A stretch of 64,000 nucleotides of DNA from Flavobacterium glaciei (GTDB taxonomy: Bacteria; Bacteroidota; Bacteroidia; Flavobacteriales; Flavobacteriaceae): positions 62,001 through 126,000 of the forward strand of contig NZ_QQBA01000004.1 of assembly GCF_003350545.1 (NCBI RefSeq), given 5' to 3'. The position numbers were made by a program, and so were the translations under genes. Shown here piece after piece: positions 33,046-42,730 of the stretch; the stretch's first letter is position 1; every line of letters starts with the position of its first letter. The notes beneath the pieces are model-generated. The model saw only the letters and a program-made list of their open reading frames with translations, did no database searches and was not told the DNA's origin.

Positions 33046-34435
33046 TTCCAGAATACAATCCCACAAACATCGGTTTGAAATTTCCCGAATTACCGGAAAA
33101 TGTATTCAATTGGTATTTCAACATAGGTTCAAAATTAATTTGAAATGATTTTACAATTTGGTATCGAAAACCAACCCCTACATTGGTACTGAAATTAATT
33201 GAATTCAAATTATTGGCCTCTCCTAATGTTACATTCGTTTCCGTGGACACCAGCGAAATTTCATTCTGGTTGAGAAATAAAGTGCTTACACCTCCGATAA
33301 GGTTAATTCCAAATTTAGTATCCAAAACAGCATACGAAACTTCTAGTGGGACTTCATAATAACCCATTTTTTGATTGATAGCACCCGTATTTGTTTTCTG
33401 TAGGTTGATTTCAAATAAGGATAACATGCTTGAATTGGATTCATTTTTAATTTCGATTAACGCATTTGAAGTGTAATTGATATTTGCTAGGTTGTTATTT
33501 GACAAACCTGTCGAATAGGATACGTTATTAGTGTTGTAGCCTAGCGATAGCTTGCTTATTCCGCTTCGTAAGGTCACTTTTTTAGAAACAGCATAATTCA
33601 CACCTACACCAAAACTTAAGCTGTTATCCGTCGTTTTTTGATTTTCTGAAAATTGTTGATCAATAGCTGAGCCACCTGAATTTGGATTCAGATATACAGC
33701 CGCTATGTTTGGCGTAATTTGCCATTTGTTTTTTGAGCTAATGACTACAGTTTTTTTATCGTTTTTAGTTTTAAGGATTTCATCTAATTCGTTTGGCGAT
33801 TCAACTGTATTTGATGATTGTTCTTTAGCATCTGTCAGAGCAATTTTAGTGTTTTCAGTTTCGTTTAAACGTTTTTTTTCCAAGATTTGATCTGATGCAT
33901 TATTCGTTTCAGCGATAATTATTTTATTTGAATGTTCCTTAGTGTTTGTTGTTTCTTGATTTACAGAAGGATAATTTTTTTGTAAATAAACAACAGCATT
34001 ATTTTGATTTTTCTCTTTGTCTTTGTTCGAATTAAACTCGGATTGATTTGAGGATGTAAATTCTTTTCCATTTTTTTTGTCTGTTTTATTTTTGTTTACA
34101 ACAAGTGGAATTTCTTTTTTATTATCCAATGAATTACTCTTTTTTTCAATAATTAAATCCTTACTTTCTATAGAATTTTTTAAAATTTTTGGCGATACAA
34201 CAATGCCATTTTGAGTATTCGGATAGTTATCCAGAAGACTGTTCAAAGCAAATAAACCCAGAAGAAATGCGGCGGCAATTCCCGGAAATTTTATCCAAAA
34301 TGGAATTATTTTTCGTTCTTTCTTTTCTTTTTTTAATTCTGTTTCAATGTTTTTCCAGACCTGTTCATTCGGAGTCATTTCAAAATCTTTGAACTGCTCT
34401 TGAAAAAATCGGTCTATGTTTTTTTTATCGTTCAT
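33029..34435 (-). CDS. Anti-sigma-like protein fused to an outer-membrane beta-barrel domain
   Basis: The 468-residue protein starts with a short cytoplasmic region (1-42, DRFFQEQFKDFEMTPNEQVW, which looks like the sigma-interacting part of Bacteroidetes anti-sigma factors) and one membrane helix (~48-68). A 170-residue Asn/Lys/Ser/Glu-rich low-complexity linker follows. The C-terminal porin-like region is of the OMP_b-brl type (SFGVGVNYAVSKKVTLRSGI, then FSTNVGVGFRYQIVKSFQIN). The gene overlaps the upstream ECF sigma gene by 4 bp, so the pair is coupled. If both halves are real, it would span the envelope and carry signals inward. Confidence 0.75.
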   Translation of the reverse strand: MNDKKNIDRFFQEQFKDFEMTPNEQVWKNIETELKKEKKERKIIPFWIKFPGIAAAFLLGLFALNSLLDNYPNTQNGIVVSPKILKNSIESKDLIIEKKSNSLDNKKEIPLVVNKNKTDKKNGKEFTSSNQSEFNSNKDKEKNQNNAVVYLQKNYPSVNQETTNTKEHSNKIIIAETNNASDQILEKKRLNETENTKIALTDAKEQSSNTVESPNELDEILKTKNDKKTVVISSKNKWQITPNIAAVYLNPNSGGSAIDQQFSENQKTTDNSLSFGVGVNYAVSKKVTLRSGISKLSLGYNTNNVSYSTGLSNNNLANINYTSNALIEIKNESNSSMLSLFEINLQKTNTGAINQKMGYYEVPLEVSYAVLDTKFGINLIGGVSTLFLNQNEISLVSTETNVTLGEANNLNSINFSTNVGVGFRYQIVKSFQINFEPMLKYQLNTFSGNSGNFKPMFVGLYSGISYSF

Positions 34436-34974
34436 TTTGCCAATGACTTTATTTTAATTCTTGTATATGCTTCTATTTTCTCTTTTAAGATCATCCTAGC
34501 CCTGGCTAGATTTGATTTTGTTGTTCCTGTTGCTATCGTAAGCATTTCTGCAATTTCCTTATGAGAGTAACCGTCTAGCACATAGAGATTGAAAACTAAT
34601 CGGTATTGATCCGGTAATTCTTGAATGATTTGCATCAAATATTCAATTGGGATTTGGTCATCGTCAATTTCGACGTCTTCCTCTGGAATATTTTCATTAA
34701 TTACTTCCATGTATCGAACTCCTTTGTATTTCTGTAGCGCATTATTGATCATTATTCTTTTGGCCCAACCTTCAAAAGAGCCTTTGCCACTAAATTGTTC
34801 AATTTTTCTGAAAACAATTAAAAATCCATCCTGTAAGTTGTCTTGGGCATCCTCATAACTACTGGAATACTTTAAGCATACCCCAAAAAACTTTTTAGAA
34901 AACAATTGATACAATTGTTCCTGAGCTTTAGGGTCATTTTTTTTACAGTCTGCAATTATTTGGTCTAATCCCAC
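34432..34974 (-). CDS. ECF-type RNA polymerase sigma factor
   Basis: The 180-residue protein has sigma region 2 (QLYQLFSKKFFGVCLKYSSS, then DAQDNLQDGFLIVFRKIEQF) and region 4 (LPDQYRLVFNLYVLDGYSHK, then EIAEMLTIATGTTKSNLARA) and nothing between but a short acidic linker, the layout of extracytoplasmic-function sigma factors. It would direct RNA polymerase to a small regulon. The membrane partner encoded by the overlapping downstream gene is the likely anti-sigma factor. The lipoprotein gene 17 bp upstream may share the transcript. Confidence 0.93.
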   Translation of the reverse strand: MGLDQIIADCKKNDPKAQEQLYQLFSKKFFGVCLKYSSSYEDAQDNLQDGFLIVFRKIEQFSGKGSFEGWAKRIMINNALQKYKGVRYMEVINENIPEEDVEIDDDQIPIEYLMQIIQELPDQYRLVFNLYVLDGYSHKEIAEMLTIATGTTKSNLARARMILKEKIEAYTRIKIKSLAK

Positions 34975-34991
34975 AGAATTTATTCTATTTT

Positions 34992-35405
34992 TTAGTTGTC
35001 TACTGGAACTTCTACTTCTTCAAAAAGGTCTTTGTCTGCGGCATCTTTTCCTTTATAAAATTTAAAAATATAGGAGCCGGTATTGGTTACATAAAATTTA
35101 AAAGAAACTTCTGAAAGTGCTGGAATTTGTTGTGTACAAACTTGGTTAGTATTCACAGCCGTTTGAATGGCGATGGTTCTTACATTCAAATTTTTATCAT
35201 AATAAATCCCTTGAAATAAATGACATTCGGTAGGTCTTTGATATTTTAGTTTTATCTCATAGGTGTTTCCCAATATAAATTTTTCGGGTAACGTATAGCT
35301 ATCTACAGGCAGTACTTCAAAGCTATAAGAATCTTGATTGTCGTTATCAACGGAGCATCCGGTCAAGGTTGTAATGAACAGAATAAAGAGGACGATTTTT
35401 TTCAT
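34992..35405 (-). CDS. Hypothetical lipoprotein
   Basis: The 137-residue protein has a lipoprotein signal peptide, KKIVLFILFITTLTGC, with Cys at residue 17. The mature part is beta-rich with two further Cys (TECHLF and NQVCTQQ) that could form a disulfide, and a hydrophobic strand near the end (VSFKFYVTNTGSYIFKFYKG). I do not recognise the family. It ends 17 bp before the ECF sigma gene on the same strand, so it may belong to the same envelope-stress unit. Confidence 0.7.
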   Translation of the reverse strand: MKKIVLFILFITTLTGCSVDNDNQDSYSFEVLPVDSYTLPEKFILGNTYEIKLKYQRPTECHLFQGIYYDKNLNVRTIAIQTAVNTNQVCTQQIPALSEVSFKFYVTNTGSYIFKFYKGKDAADKDLFEEVEVPVDN

Positions 35406-35506
35406 TTCTTAATTTTTTAAATTTATACTAGTTAGCTTCATCATAAGATTACAGGCTGTTTTTTTTAAAAGATAAAAAATATAGCAAAAGGTTGCGTGTA
35501 AAAATG

Positions 35507-35545
35507 AAAAAACCCGTCTCGTTTTTTAGATGCGAGACGGGTTTT
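35507..35545. terminator. Terminator downstream of recA
   Basis: AAAACCCGTCTCG pairs with CGAGACGGGTTTT around an 11-nt loop. It directly follows recA on the minus strand. Confidence 0.88.
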
Positions 35546-35550
35546 ACTTA

Positions 35551-36558
35551 TTATGCTTCAGCTAGTTCTTTTATTCTAGCTTTAATTTTTTCTTCTAATT
35601 CATCGGCTAATTCCGGATTGTCTTTGATTAAAGACTTAACAGCATCACGACCTTGTCCTAATTTAGTCTCTCCATAACTGAACCAAGATCCCGCTTTTTT
35701 GATGATTTCAAATTCTACAGCTAAATCTAGAATTTCTCCTGTTTTTGAAATTCCTTCACCATACATGATGTCAAATTCAGCGATTTTAAATGGTGGAGCC
35801 ACTTTGTTTTTAACCACTTTTACTTTGGTTCTGTTACCAAGCACGTTATCACCATCTTTAATTTGTGTAGAACGACGAATGTCTAAACGAACCGAAGCGT
35901 AAAACTTCAATGCATTTCCTCCCGTTGTAGTTTCAGGATTTCCAAACATTACTCCAATTTTCTCTCTTAATTGATTAATAAAGAAAACGGTACAATGCGT
36001 TTTGCTGATAGTTCCTGTTAATTTACGCAGTGCTTGAGACATTAAACGGGCGTGTAATCCCATTTTAGAATCTCCCATTTCACCTTCAATTTCACTTTTT
36101 GGTGTCAAAGCCGCTACAGAGTCAATTACAACAATGTCAATAGCTCCGGAACGAATTAAGTTCTCAGCAATTTCTAAAGCTTGTTCTCCGTTGTCTGGTT
36201 GCGATATGATTAAGTTTTCGATATCTACGCCTAGTTTTTCAGCATAATTTCTATCGAAAGCGTGTTCTGCATCAATAAAAGCTGCAATTCCACCTGATTT
36301 TTGAGCTTCGGCGATAGCGTGAAGTGTCAATGTGGTTTTTCCAGAAGATTCCGGACCGTATATTTCAATAATTCTACCTCTTGGATAACCGCCAACTCCT
36401 AATGCTAAATCGATTCCTAAAGACCCTGAAGAAATAGTTTCTACTTCCTCAATGGCTTTGTCACCCATTTTCATTACTGTCCCTTTTCCGTAGGTTTTGT
36501 CTAGTTTGTCAAGCGTAAGTTGTAGCGCTTTTAATTTAGATTCTTTCTCTGTACTCAT
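35551..36558 (-). CDS. recA: Recombinase RecA
   Basis: From the ATG at 36558 the protein has 335 residues starting [20 protein letters not shown]. Walker A is GPESSGKTT (residues ~63-71), the Walker B region is [20 protein letters not shown] and loop L2 includes [20 protein letters not shown]. It polymerises on single-stranded DNA for recombination, repair and transformation. An ATG at 36582 would add eight Lys/Glu-rich residues not typical of the family. I see no LexA-type operator upstream. It is a single leftward gene with its own terminator. Confidence 0.97.
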   Translation of the reverse strand: MSTEKESKLKALQLTLDKLDKTYGKGTVMKMGDKAIEEVETISSGSLGIDLALGVGGYPRGRIIEIYGPESSGKTTLTLHAIAEAQKSGGIAAFIDAEHAFDRNYAEKLGVDIENLIISQPDNGEQALEIAENLIRSGAIDIVVIDSVAALTPKSEIEGEMGDSKMGLHARLMSQALRKLTGTISKTHCTVFFINQLREKIGVMFGNPETTTGGNALKFYASVRLDIRRSTQIKDGDNVLGNRTKVKVVKNKVAPPFKIAEFDIMYGEGISKTGEILDLAVEFEIIKKAGSWFSYGETKLGQGRDAVKSLIKDNPELADELEEKIKARIKELAEA

Positions 36559-36747
36559 CTTCTCTTTTACCTTTTCTTTCATCTATTTGTATTATTTATA
36601 ACTCTAAGAAACTGACAGAACGACTAATTATCCTGAGAATTTCATTTGTAAACTGAACATTTGTTTTGTAAAAATACTTCTTTTTTTAATTAAAAATTTC
36701 TCTTTAAAGAATATTTTAAATTAAATATTACAAGTCAGTTTTGCGTA

Positions 36748-37257
36748 TTAAGTGAACAACGCTTTTAATTCGGTTGCGTCATGTGGATTCATTTTTCCGG
36801 CTAAAACTAAACTCAACTGTTTGCGTCTCAAGGCGGCTTCAAAACGTTGTTTTTCTAGTTCAGTTTCCGGAACAATTTGGGGAACTTCAACGGGTCTTCC
36901 GGTATCATCCACTGCTACAAAAGTGTAAATTGCTTCATTAGCTTTAGTTTTGTTACCAGATTCGCGGTCTTCGACCCATATGTCTATGTATATTTCCATC
37001 GAACTTTTGAAAGAGCGGGAAACTTTTGCTTCCACAGTAACTACACTTCCTAGTGGAATGGCTCTGTTGAACGCCACGTGATTTACGGATGCTGTTACCA
37101 CAATTCTTCGGGAATGTCTGCGTGCTGCTATGCTTGCTGCGCGATCCATTCTGGCTAATAGTTCTCCTCCAAAAAGATTGTTCAAAGGATTGGTCTCGCT
37201 TGGCAAAACTAAATCGGTTAATGTTGTCAGGGATTCTGAAGGATGTTTTGGAGTCAT
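36748..37257 (-). CDS. Acyl-CoA thioesterase (hotdog fold)
   Basis: The 169-residue protein has the BACH/YciA-type hotdog pattern. It contains LVLPSETNPLNNLFGGELLA (with the Asn and Gly of the active-site helix), RRHSRRIVVTASVNHVAFNR, PLGSVVTVEAKVSRSFKSSM and the end KANEAIYTFVAVDDTGRPV. It hydrolyses acyl-CoA thioesters in the cytoplasm; chain length is not evident. It stands alone between recA and the DoxX-like gene. Confidence 0.9.
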   Translation of the reverse strand: MTPKHPSESLTTLTDLVLPSETNPLNNLFGGELLARMDRAASIAARRHSRRIVVTASVNHVAFNRAIPLGSVVTVEAKVSRSFKSSMEIYIDIWVEDRESGNKTKANEAIYTFVAVDDTGRPVEVPQIVPETELEKQRFEAALRRKQLSLVLAGKMNPHDATELKALFT

Positions 37258-37309
37258 TTTTTTTATATAAAAAGGAAATTGTTGTTATTCAAAATAGTAA
37301 GATGTAATT

Positions 37310-37693
37310 TTAATTTAACCAATAAACGGCCAGTATTGCTGGAATAAAATAGATGACAATTGTTCTGGCACCATCATAATCTTTGGCCAATCTTTGGCCA
37401 AAAAGCAACATCAACAAAGTGATACACGAGAAAACAGCACCGTAGAAACCAAATATTCTTCCGTTGTTTACTAGTAATTCGATGCAGCCTACCACACATA
37501 AAATACCGGATATTAATTCTAAAATTAAAATATTCAGTAATGCTAAAGGGACGCTATTTTTTAATGGCGTTTTTGCGAAATGACCTTTTAACCATTCCAC
37601 ATTATCTTTCCAATAAAAAAGTTTGTCGTAACCGGACTGTAGGAATGTGATAGCCAGGAAAATTAAAATTAAAATAGAAGTAATGTTGTTCAT
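37310..37693 (-). CDS. DoxX-family membrane protein
   Basis: The 127-residue protein has four hydrophobic segments (ITSILILIFLAITFLQSGYD, LALLNILILELISGILCVVG, FYGAVFSCITLLMLLFGQRL, and the last ~20 residues). The FLQSGYDKLFYWKDNVEWLK segment follows the first helix. This fits the DoxX/DoxD-like group of small quinone- or redox-linked membrane proteins, but the exact role is unknown. It starts 4 bp after holB and is cotranscribed with it. Confidence 0.75.
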   Translation of the reverse strand: MNNITSILILIFLAITFLQSGYDKLFYWKDNVEWLKGHFAKTPLKNSVPLALLNILILELISGILCVVGCIELLVNNGRIFGFYGAVFSCITLLMLLFGQRLAKDYDGARTIVIYFIPAILAVYWLN

Positions 37694-37697
37694 GTTT

Positions 37698-38846
37698 TTA
37701 TTTTTTGTGAATTAATCGGGTTAGTTTTATGGATAAATCGGTGAGGATAATTTTAGCGTTTCCGTTGCGCTCAATGTGATACATGGCTTCTGAAAGTTCT
37801 TTGAAAATATCATTGATGTTATTGCCATTTACAAAAGGCGCAAAATTCTCCAATTTGAATTTTTCTACTTGCGGTTCCATGTAAACTAAACTTGGCGTTT
37901 GGTAATTCAGCAGCAATGCCTGGCGGAACATATCGATGCAAAAATGTAAAAATTTCTTTTGGGTTTCTCTCCCTAAACTGGCAATTTGCTCACTCCATTG
38001 TATCAAATCCTGAATAGCTGCGGCGTTTCCTTTAGCTCTAAAAGCTGCCCGAACCCAATCGACAAACCATTTTTCAAAAAAAACTGATTCGCTGTCCGGT
38101 TGGAGTAATTGCAAGGCTTTGTTGAAATTTCCTTGTGCCTGATGCGCTATTTTTACAGCGATTTTTGAATCTATATTTTCTTTTGAAACTAAGGCTTCTG
38201 CGATTACTTTATCGCTTAATCCATTAAAATGCAACACTTGGCAACGGGAACGAATCGTTTGAATAATATCTTCCTCATTTTCTGAAATCAGAATAAAAAC
38301 CGTTCTGTCTGTAGGTTCTTCCAGTAATTTTAATAATTTATTGGATGCGGCGATATTCAGCTTATCGGCCATCCAGATAATCATTATTTTGTATCCGCCT
38401 TCGTAAGATTTTAAGGCAAGCAATTTTAAAATTTCTTGCGCATCATCAACTCTAATTTCGCCTTGTTTGTTTTTAACACCAAGCAATTGGTACCAATCAA
38501 ACAAACTTCCGTATGGATTATGTTCTAAAAACTGTCGCCATTCTGAGATAAAATCAATACTTTTTGGTTTTGCTTTTACTTCTTCGGTACTTACCGTAGG
38601 ATATATAAAATGCAAATCTGGATGTGAGGTTTTTTGAAACTTTAGGTTGCAAGCTTCGTTGGAGCCTGAGTTCTCAGAGTTTTGATTGCTACAAATGATG
38701 TATTGAGCATAAGCAATAGCAATGGGTAAAGTACCACTTCCTTCTGGACCAACAAACAGTTGGGCATGTGGAATTCTTCCTAAATCAGCACTTCTTGTCA
38801 AATGACTTTTAATGTGTTCTTGCCCTAAAATTTCTGAAAATTGCAT
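37698..38846 (-). CDS. holB: DNA polymerase III subunit delta'
   Basis: The 382-residue protein has the clamp-loader AAA+ fold. LGQEHIKSHLTRSADLGRIP and HAQLFVGPEGSGTLPIAIAY form a P-loop region with GSGT in place of GKT, as expected for the ATP-inactive delta' subunit. DAQEILKLLALKSYEGGYKI and ASNKLLKLLEEPTDRTVFIL (the SRC neighbourhood, followed by IRSRCQVLHF) confirm the family. It works with delta and DnaX to load the sliding clamp. The -7 element ends only 4 bp before the ATG. The DoxX-like gene follows. Confidence 0.93.
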   Translation of the reverse strand: MQFSEILGQEHIKSHLTRSADLGRIPHAQLFVGPEGSGTLPIAIAYAQYIICSNQNSENSGSNEACNLKFQKTSHPDLHFIYPTVSTEEVKAKPKSIDFISEWRQFLEHNPYGSLFDWYQLLGVKNKQGEIRVDDAQEILKLLALKSYEGGYKIMIIWMADKLNIAASNKLLKLLEEPTDRTVFILISENEEDIIQTIRSRCQVLHFNGLSDKVIAEALVSKENIDSKIAVKIAHQAQGNFNKALQLLQPDSESVFFEKWFVDWVRAAFRAKGNAAAIQDLIQWSEQIASLGRETQKKFLHFCIDMFRQALLLNYQTPSLVYMEPQVEKFKLENFAPFVNGNNINDIFKELSEAMYHIERNGNAKIILTDLSIKLTRLIHKK

Positions 38847-38850
38847 AAAG

Positions 38851-38858
38851 CAAAGATA
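38851..38858 (-). promoter_or_regulatory. Candidate -7 element of holB
   Basis: The minus strand reads TATCTTTG (TAnnTTTG), 4 bp before the holB ATG. A leaderless transcript is likely. Confidence 0.55.
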
Positions 38859-39084
38859 GCAGAAAATGGTTTAGTCTAAAATTTTAGGATGCAAAGTTTT
38901 GTTGTACGGATTTTCGAAATTTCAGTTAGATGAAGATGTATTTTAGATATTTAATTTAACATATTTCAGAATTAAAAACATTTTTAATAATAAAAAGTCA
39001 CATTGTTTATTAATTTACATCGATTTCGTTACTAAAAACGAGGTTTATTTGAATTTATCAAATTTATTAATAGTCTAAAAGTTC

Positions 39085-39092
39085 TATATTTG
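39085..39092 (+). promoter_or_regulatory. Candidate -7 element of pgk
   Basis: TATATTTG matches TAnnTTTG, 38 bp before the pgk ATG. Confidence 0.55.
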
Positions 39093-39130
39093 TTATCATT
39101 TCACAAATAAACAAACTAAAAATAGACCTA

Positions 39131-40318
39131 ATGAAAACTTTAAATGATTTTGATTTCAAAAATAAAAAAGCCATAATCCGCGTAGATTTCAATGTGCCTT
39201 TAGATGAAAATTTTAATGTAACTGATGCTACACGTATCGAAGCGGCAAAACCTACAATTGATGCTATTTTGGCTCAAGGCGGAAGCGTGATTTTGATGTC
39301 ACATCTAGGAAGACCAAAAGGTGTTGAAGAAAAATATTCATTGAAACACATATTAAAAACGGCGTCAGATATTCTTGGAGTTCCGGTTCAGTTTGCTTCA
39401 AACTGTGTGGATTCAGAAGCTGCAACTGCTGCTGAAAAACTGCAAGCTGGAGAAGTTTTATTATTAGAGAATTTGCGTTTTCATAGCGAAGAAGAAGCTG
39501 GAGATGTCGCTTTTGCAAAAGAATTAGCTTCACTTGGGGATATTTATGTAAACGATGCTTTTGGAACCGCACACAGAGCACACGCTTCGACTACAATTAT
39601 TGCTCAGTTTTTTCCAACTGAGAAATGTTTTGGATTGTTATTGGCTAAAGAAATAGAAAGCTTGAATAAGGTTTTGAAAAACAGCGAAAAACCAGTAACT
39701 GCAGTTCTTGGTGGATCTAAAGTTTCTTCTAAAATTACGGTTATCGAGAATATTTTGGACAAAGTAGACCATATGATTATTGGCGGAGGAATGACTTTTA
39801 CTTTTGTAAAAGCATTAGGAGGTAAAATTGGAGATTCTATTTGCGAAGATGACAAACAAGAATTGGCGTTAGAAATTTTGCGTTTGGCTAAAGAAAAAGG
39901 AGTTCAAATTCACATTCCAGTTGATGTTGTTGCTGCAAACGATTTTTCAAACTCAGCCGAAACTCAAATTGTTGATGTAAAAGAAATTCCTGACGGTTGG
40001 CAAGGTTTGGACGCAGGTCCAAAATCATTGGAAAACTTCAAAAAAGTAATTATGGATTCTAAAACTATCCTTTGGAATGGACCATTAGGTGTTTTTGAAA
40101 TGGAAAATTTTGCTAACGGAACTATAGCTTTGGGTAACTTTATTGCAGAATCTACTGCAAATGGAGCGTTCTCTCTTGTAGGTGGAGGTGATTCAGTAGC
40201 CGCAGTAAAACAATTTGGTTTGGAAGACAAAATGAGTTACGTATCAACAGGTGGTGGCGCCATGCTAGAAATGCTTGAAGGTAGAACTTTGCCTGGAATA
40301 GCTGCTATTTTAGACTAA
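39131..40318 (+). CDS. pgk: Phosphoglycerate kinase
   Basis: The 395 residues match the family. [20 protein letters not shown] and [20 protein letters not shown] form the 3-phosphoglycerate site. [19 protein letters not shown] and [11 protein letters not shown] lead to the hinge. [15 protein letters not shown] near the C-terminus is the nucleotide-binding loop. It makes ATP from 1,3-bisphosphoglycerate in glycolysis. It is monocistronic with a clear promoter and terminator. Confidence 0.97.
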   Translation: MKTLNDFDFKNKKAIIRVDFNVPLDENFNVTDATRIEAAKPTIDAILAQGGSVILMSHLGRPKGVEEKYSLKHILKTASDILGVPVQFASNCVDSEAATAAEKLQAGEVLLLENLRFHSEEEAGDVAFAKELASLGDIYVNDAFGTAHRAHASTTIIAQFFPTEKCFGLLLAKEIESLNKVLKNSEKPVTAVLGGSKVSSKITVIENILDKVDHMIIGGGMTFTFVKALGGKIGDSICEDDKQELALEILRLAKEKGVQIHIPVDVVAANDFSNSAETQIVDVKEIPDGWQGLDAGPKSLENFKKVIMDSKTILWNGPLGVFEMENFANGTIALGNFIAESTANGAFSLVGGGDSVAAVKQFGLEDKMSYVSTGGGAMLEMLEGRTLPGIAAILD

Positions 40319-40395
40319 TGCAGTTGTTGAAAAACAAATACTAACGGTTAGGTTTTAATTGTTTTAAATTAAAAACTCACTGTCCAAATACAATG

Positions 40396-40436
40396 AAAAC
40401 CTTTGCAATAAAATAATTATTGCTGAGGTTTTTTAT
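40396..40436 (+). terminator. Terminator of pgk
   Basis: AAAACCTTTGCAATAA pairs with TTATTGCTGAGGTTTT and is followed by T residues. The rest of the 303-bp gap 40319-40621 shows nothing further to me. Confidence 0.8.
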
Positions 40437-40621
40437 TTTAGATTAAAATTCATTCATTTTTTTTAAATCATTAAAATTGTCAAATCCGGTGAAAATTCTT
40501 TACAAAATAAGCAAAAAATGCATTTTTAACAATATTTAAAGAATTTTTTAGTTTAAACCTATTAAGTTTGTGAAAACAAGCTTTGTAATCATTTGTAATA
40601 TAGGTCTTTGATCGTAAAAAT

Positions 40622-42682
40622 ATGAATATAAAAAATACCACCCTATCCTTTTTTCTATTAGCATCCGTGCATTTATTTTCGCAAGAAACAGTTGTAAATA
40701 AAGACGTTGTACGAGTAGAAACAAAATTATCCTATTTAGATTCCATCAAGAAAACTTTCGTAAAAGATGACTTAGCATCTTGTGTGGACAGTTTGTGGAT
40801 GAAAGAATTGACAAATCTGGATTTATACAACAATTTGACCGATGATATTAAGAATATTAATATTGACCAAATAGTTGATTATGAATTGCCAACTGCACTT
40901 TTGAAAGAAAGATTAGCAGCAATGGATGCAAAATCACCTTTCAATATCGAATACAATCAAGGTTTAGAAAACATTATTAAATCATTTCTTAAGAACAGAA
41001 AAAAATCATTTGAGCGTTTGATGGGCACATCAGAATATTATTTTCCTCTTTTTGAAGAAGCTTTGGCCAAACAAAACGTTCCTTTAGAGATAAAATATCT
41101 GGCAGTTGTAGAGTCAGCATTGAACCCAAAAGCAGTTTCAAAAATGGGCGCAACCGGATTGTGGCAATTTATGTATCAAACGGGAAAACAATACGGGCTA
41201 AAAATCGATTCTTATGTAGATGAACGAAGCGATCCTTTGAAATCTAGTGAAGCGGCAGCCCAATACATGACAAATATGTATAAAATTTTTGGAGATTGGG
41301 ATTTAGTTTTGGCGTCTTATAATTCTGGTCCGGGGAATGTTGCAAAAGCCATTAGACGTTCTGGAGGGCAACAAAACTATTGGAACATCAGAAAAAATCT
41401 TCCTAAAGAAACACAAGGATACGTACCTGCTTTTCTTGCTACAATGTACATTTATGAATACCATAAAGAACATGGAATAGTTCCTAACAGAGCATCTGTT
41501 AAACATTTTGCAACGGATACTATTATGATTAAGAAGCAAATGACGTTTAAGCAAATATCTGATTTACTGGATGTTCCAGTTGCACAATTACAGTTATTAA
41601 ATCCGTCATACAAGTTAAATGTGATTCCGTTTTATCATGATCAAAACCATTATTTGAGATTACCACAAGAAAAAATAGCCGTTTTTGCGTCTAATGAAGC
41701 TCAGATTTATGCTTATACTCAATATGATTCAGACAAACGTGAAAAACCATTTCAGATTGAAAAAGCTTTAACTGTAAAGGACACGGCTAATTATACGATT
41801 CATAAGATTTCACTGCCTAAAACAACGTATTATAAAGTAAAGCGTGGAGATAATCTGAGTATGATTGCTAATAAATATGACGTTGATGTTTCAGACATAA
41901 AAAAATGGAATAAGCTTAAAAGCAACACTGTGGCTTATGGAAAAAGTTTAAAAATAGTGATTGGTACTGATTTTACAACTCTTAAGAAGGAGCCTAAAAT
42001 GGAATTAGTTTCATCAGATAAAAATTCGAGCAATCAAAGAATAGTTGCTTCTGAAGCAAAAGCTAATAAGGATGAAAAAACTAAAAAAGCAACACAACAA
42101 GAATCAATAGTATCTATTACTTCTACATTATATGTGGTTCAAAAAGGAGATAACTTAGGAAGCATTGCTAAGAAATATGATGTTACCATTGCCGAAATCC
42201 AAGAATGGAATCACCTTACAAGTGATAACGTGCAATTAGGAGCTTCGTTGCAAGTTGTAAAAAAAGAGTCTGACCGTAAAGAAGAATTAGTTTCCGCTCC
42301 AGAGCGAAAAGATATTGAATATGTTGTCTTGCAAGGAGATAATTTAGGGAATATTGCTAAGAAATTTGGGGTTTCATTGTCGGATTTAAAACAATGGAAT
42401 AATTTACAAAACAATACCATTGGCGAAGGCGCAACTTTGATTGTGGCTAAAGATGAAATTGTGATTAATACTAACAAAGCAACAGTTAGTTCATTTAAGA
42501 AAAAAACTACTACTATTGAGTCTTCTAAGAAAGAGGCGATTAATTACTATGTCAAGAAAGGAGACTCCTTATATAGTATTTCTAAAAAATATCCAGGAGT
42601 AACCATTTCTGATTTAAAAAAATGGAACGGTATTCGCAATGAAGAACTCAAGCCCGGAATGAAGCTAAAAATAAACGGATAA
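40622..42682 (+). CDS. MltD-like lytic transglycosylase with LysM repeats
   Basis: The 686-residue protein has an N-terminal signal-like hydrophobic stretch (TLSFFLLASVHLFSQ) and an SLT catalytic domain with the Glu in YLAVVESALNPKAVSKMGAT (around residue 163) and GLWQFMYQTGKQYGL. Four LysM peptidoglycan-binding repeats follow (~401-445, 505-550, 562-605, 640-685; YKVKRGDNLSMIANKYDVDV is typical), with Ser/Lys linkers between. It cleaves glycan strands of peptidoglycan to 1,6-anhydro products at the envelope. DUF4837 follows 48 bp later. Confidence 0.92.
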   Translation: MNIKNTTLSFFLLASVHLFSQETVVNKDVVRVETKLSYLDSIKKTFVKDDLASCVDSLWMKELTNLDLYNNLTDDIKNINIDQIVDYELPTALLKERLAAMDAKSPFNIEYNQGLENIIKSFLKNRKKSFERLMGTSEYYFPLFEEALAKQNVPLEIKYLAVVESALNPKAVSKMGATGLWQFMYQTGKQYGLKIDSYVDERSDPLKSSEAAAQYMTNMYKIFGDWDLVLASYNSGPGNVAKAIRRSGGQQNYWNIRKNLPKETQGYVPAFLATMYIYEYHKEHGIVPNRASVKHFATDTIMIKKQMTFKQISDLLDVPVAQLQLLNPSYKLNVIPFYHDQNHYLRLPQEKIAVFASNEAQIYAYTQYDSDKREKPFQIEKALTVKDTANYTIHKISLPKTTYYKVKRGDNLSMIANKYDVDVSDIKKWNKLKSNTVAYGKSLKIVIGTDFTTLKKEPKMELVSSDKNSSNQRIVASEAKANKDEKTKKATQQESIVSITSTLYVVQKGDNLGSIAKKYDVTIAEIQEWNHLTSDNVQLGASLQVVKKESDRKEELVSAPERKDIEYVVLQGDNLGNIAKKFGVSLSDLKQWNNLQNNTIGEGATLIVAKDEIVINTNKATVSSFKKKTTTIESSKKEAINYYVKKGDSLYSISKKYPGVTISDLKKWNGIRNEELKPGMKLKING

Positions 42683-42730
42683 TACGATAAACTTCTATAA
42701 ATTTGGGTTTTATTTTATAATTGAATAGTA

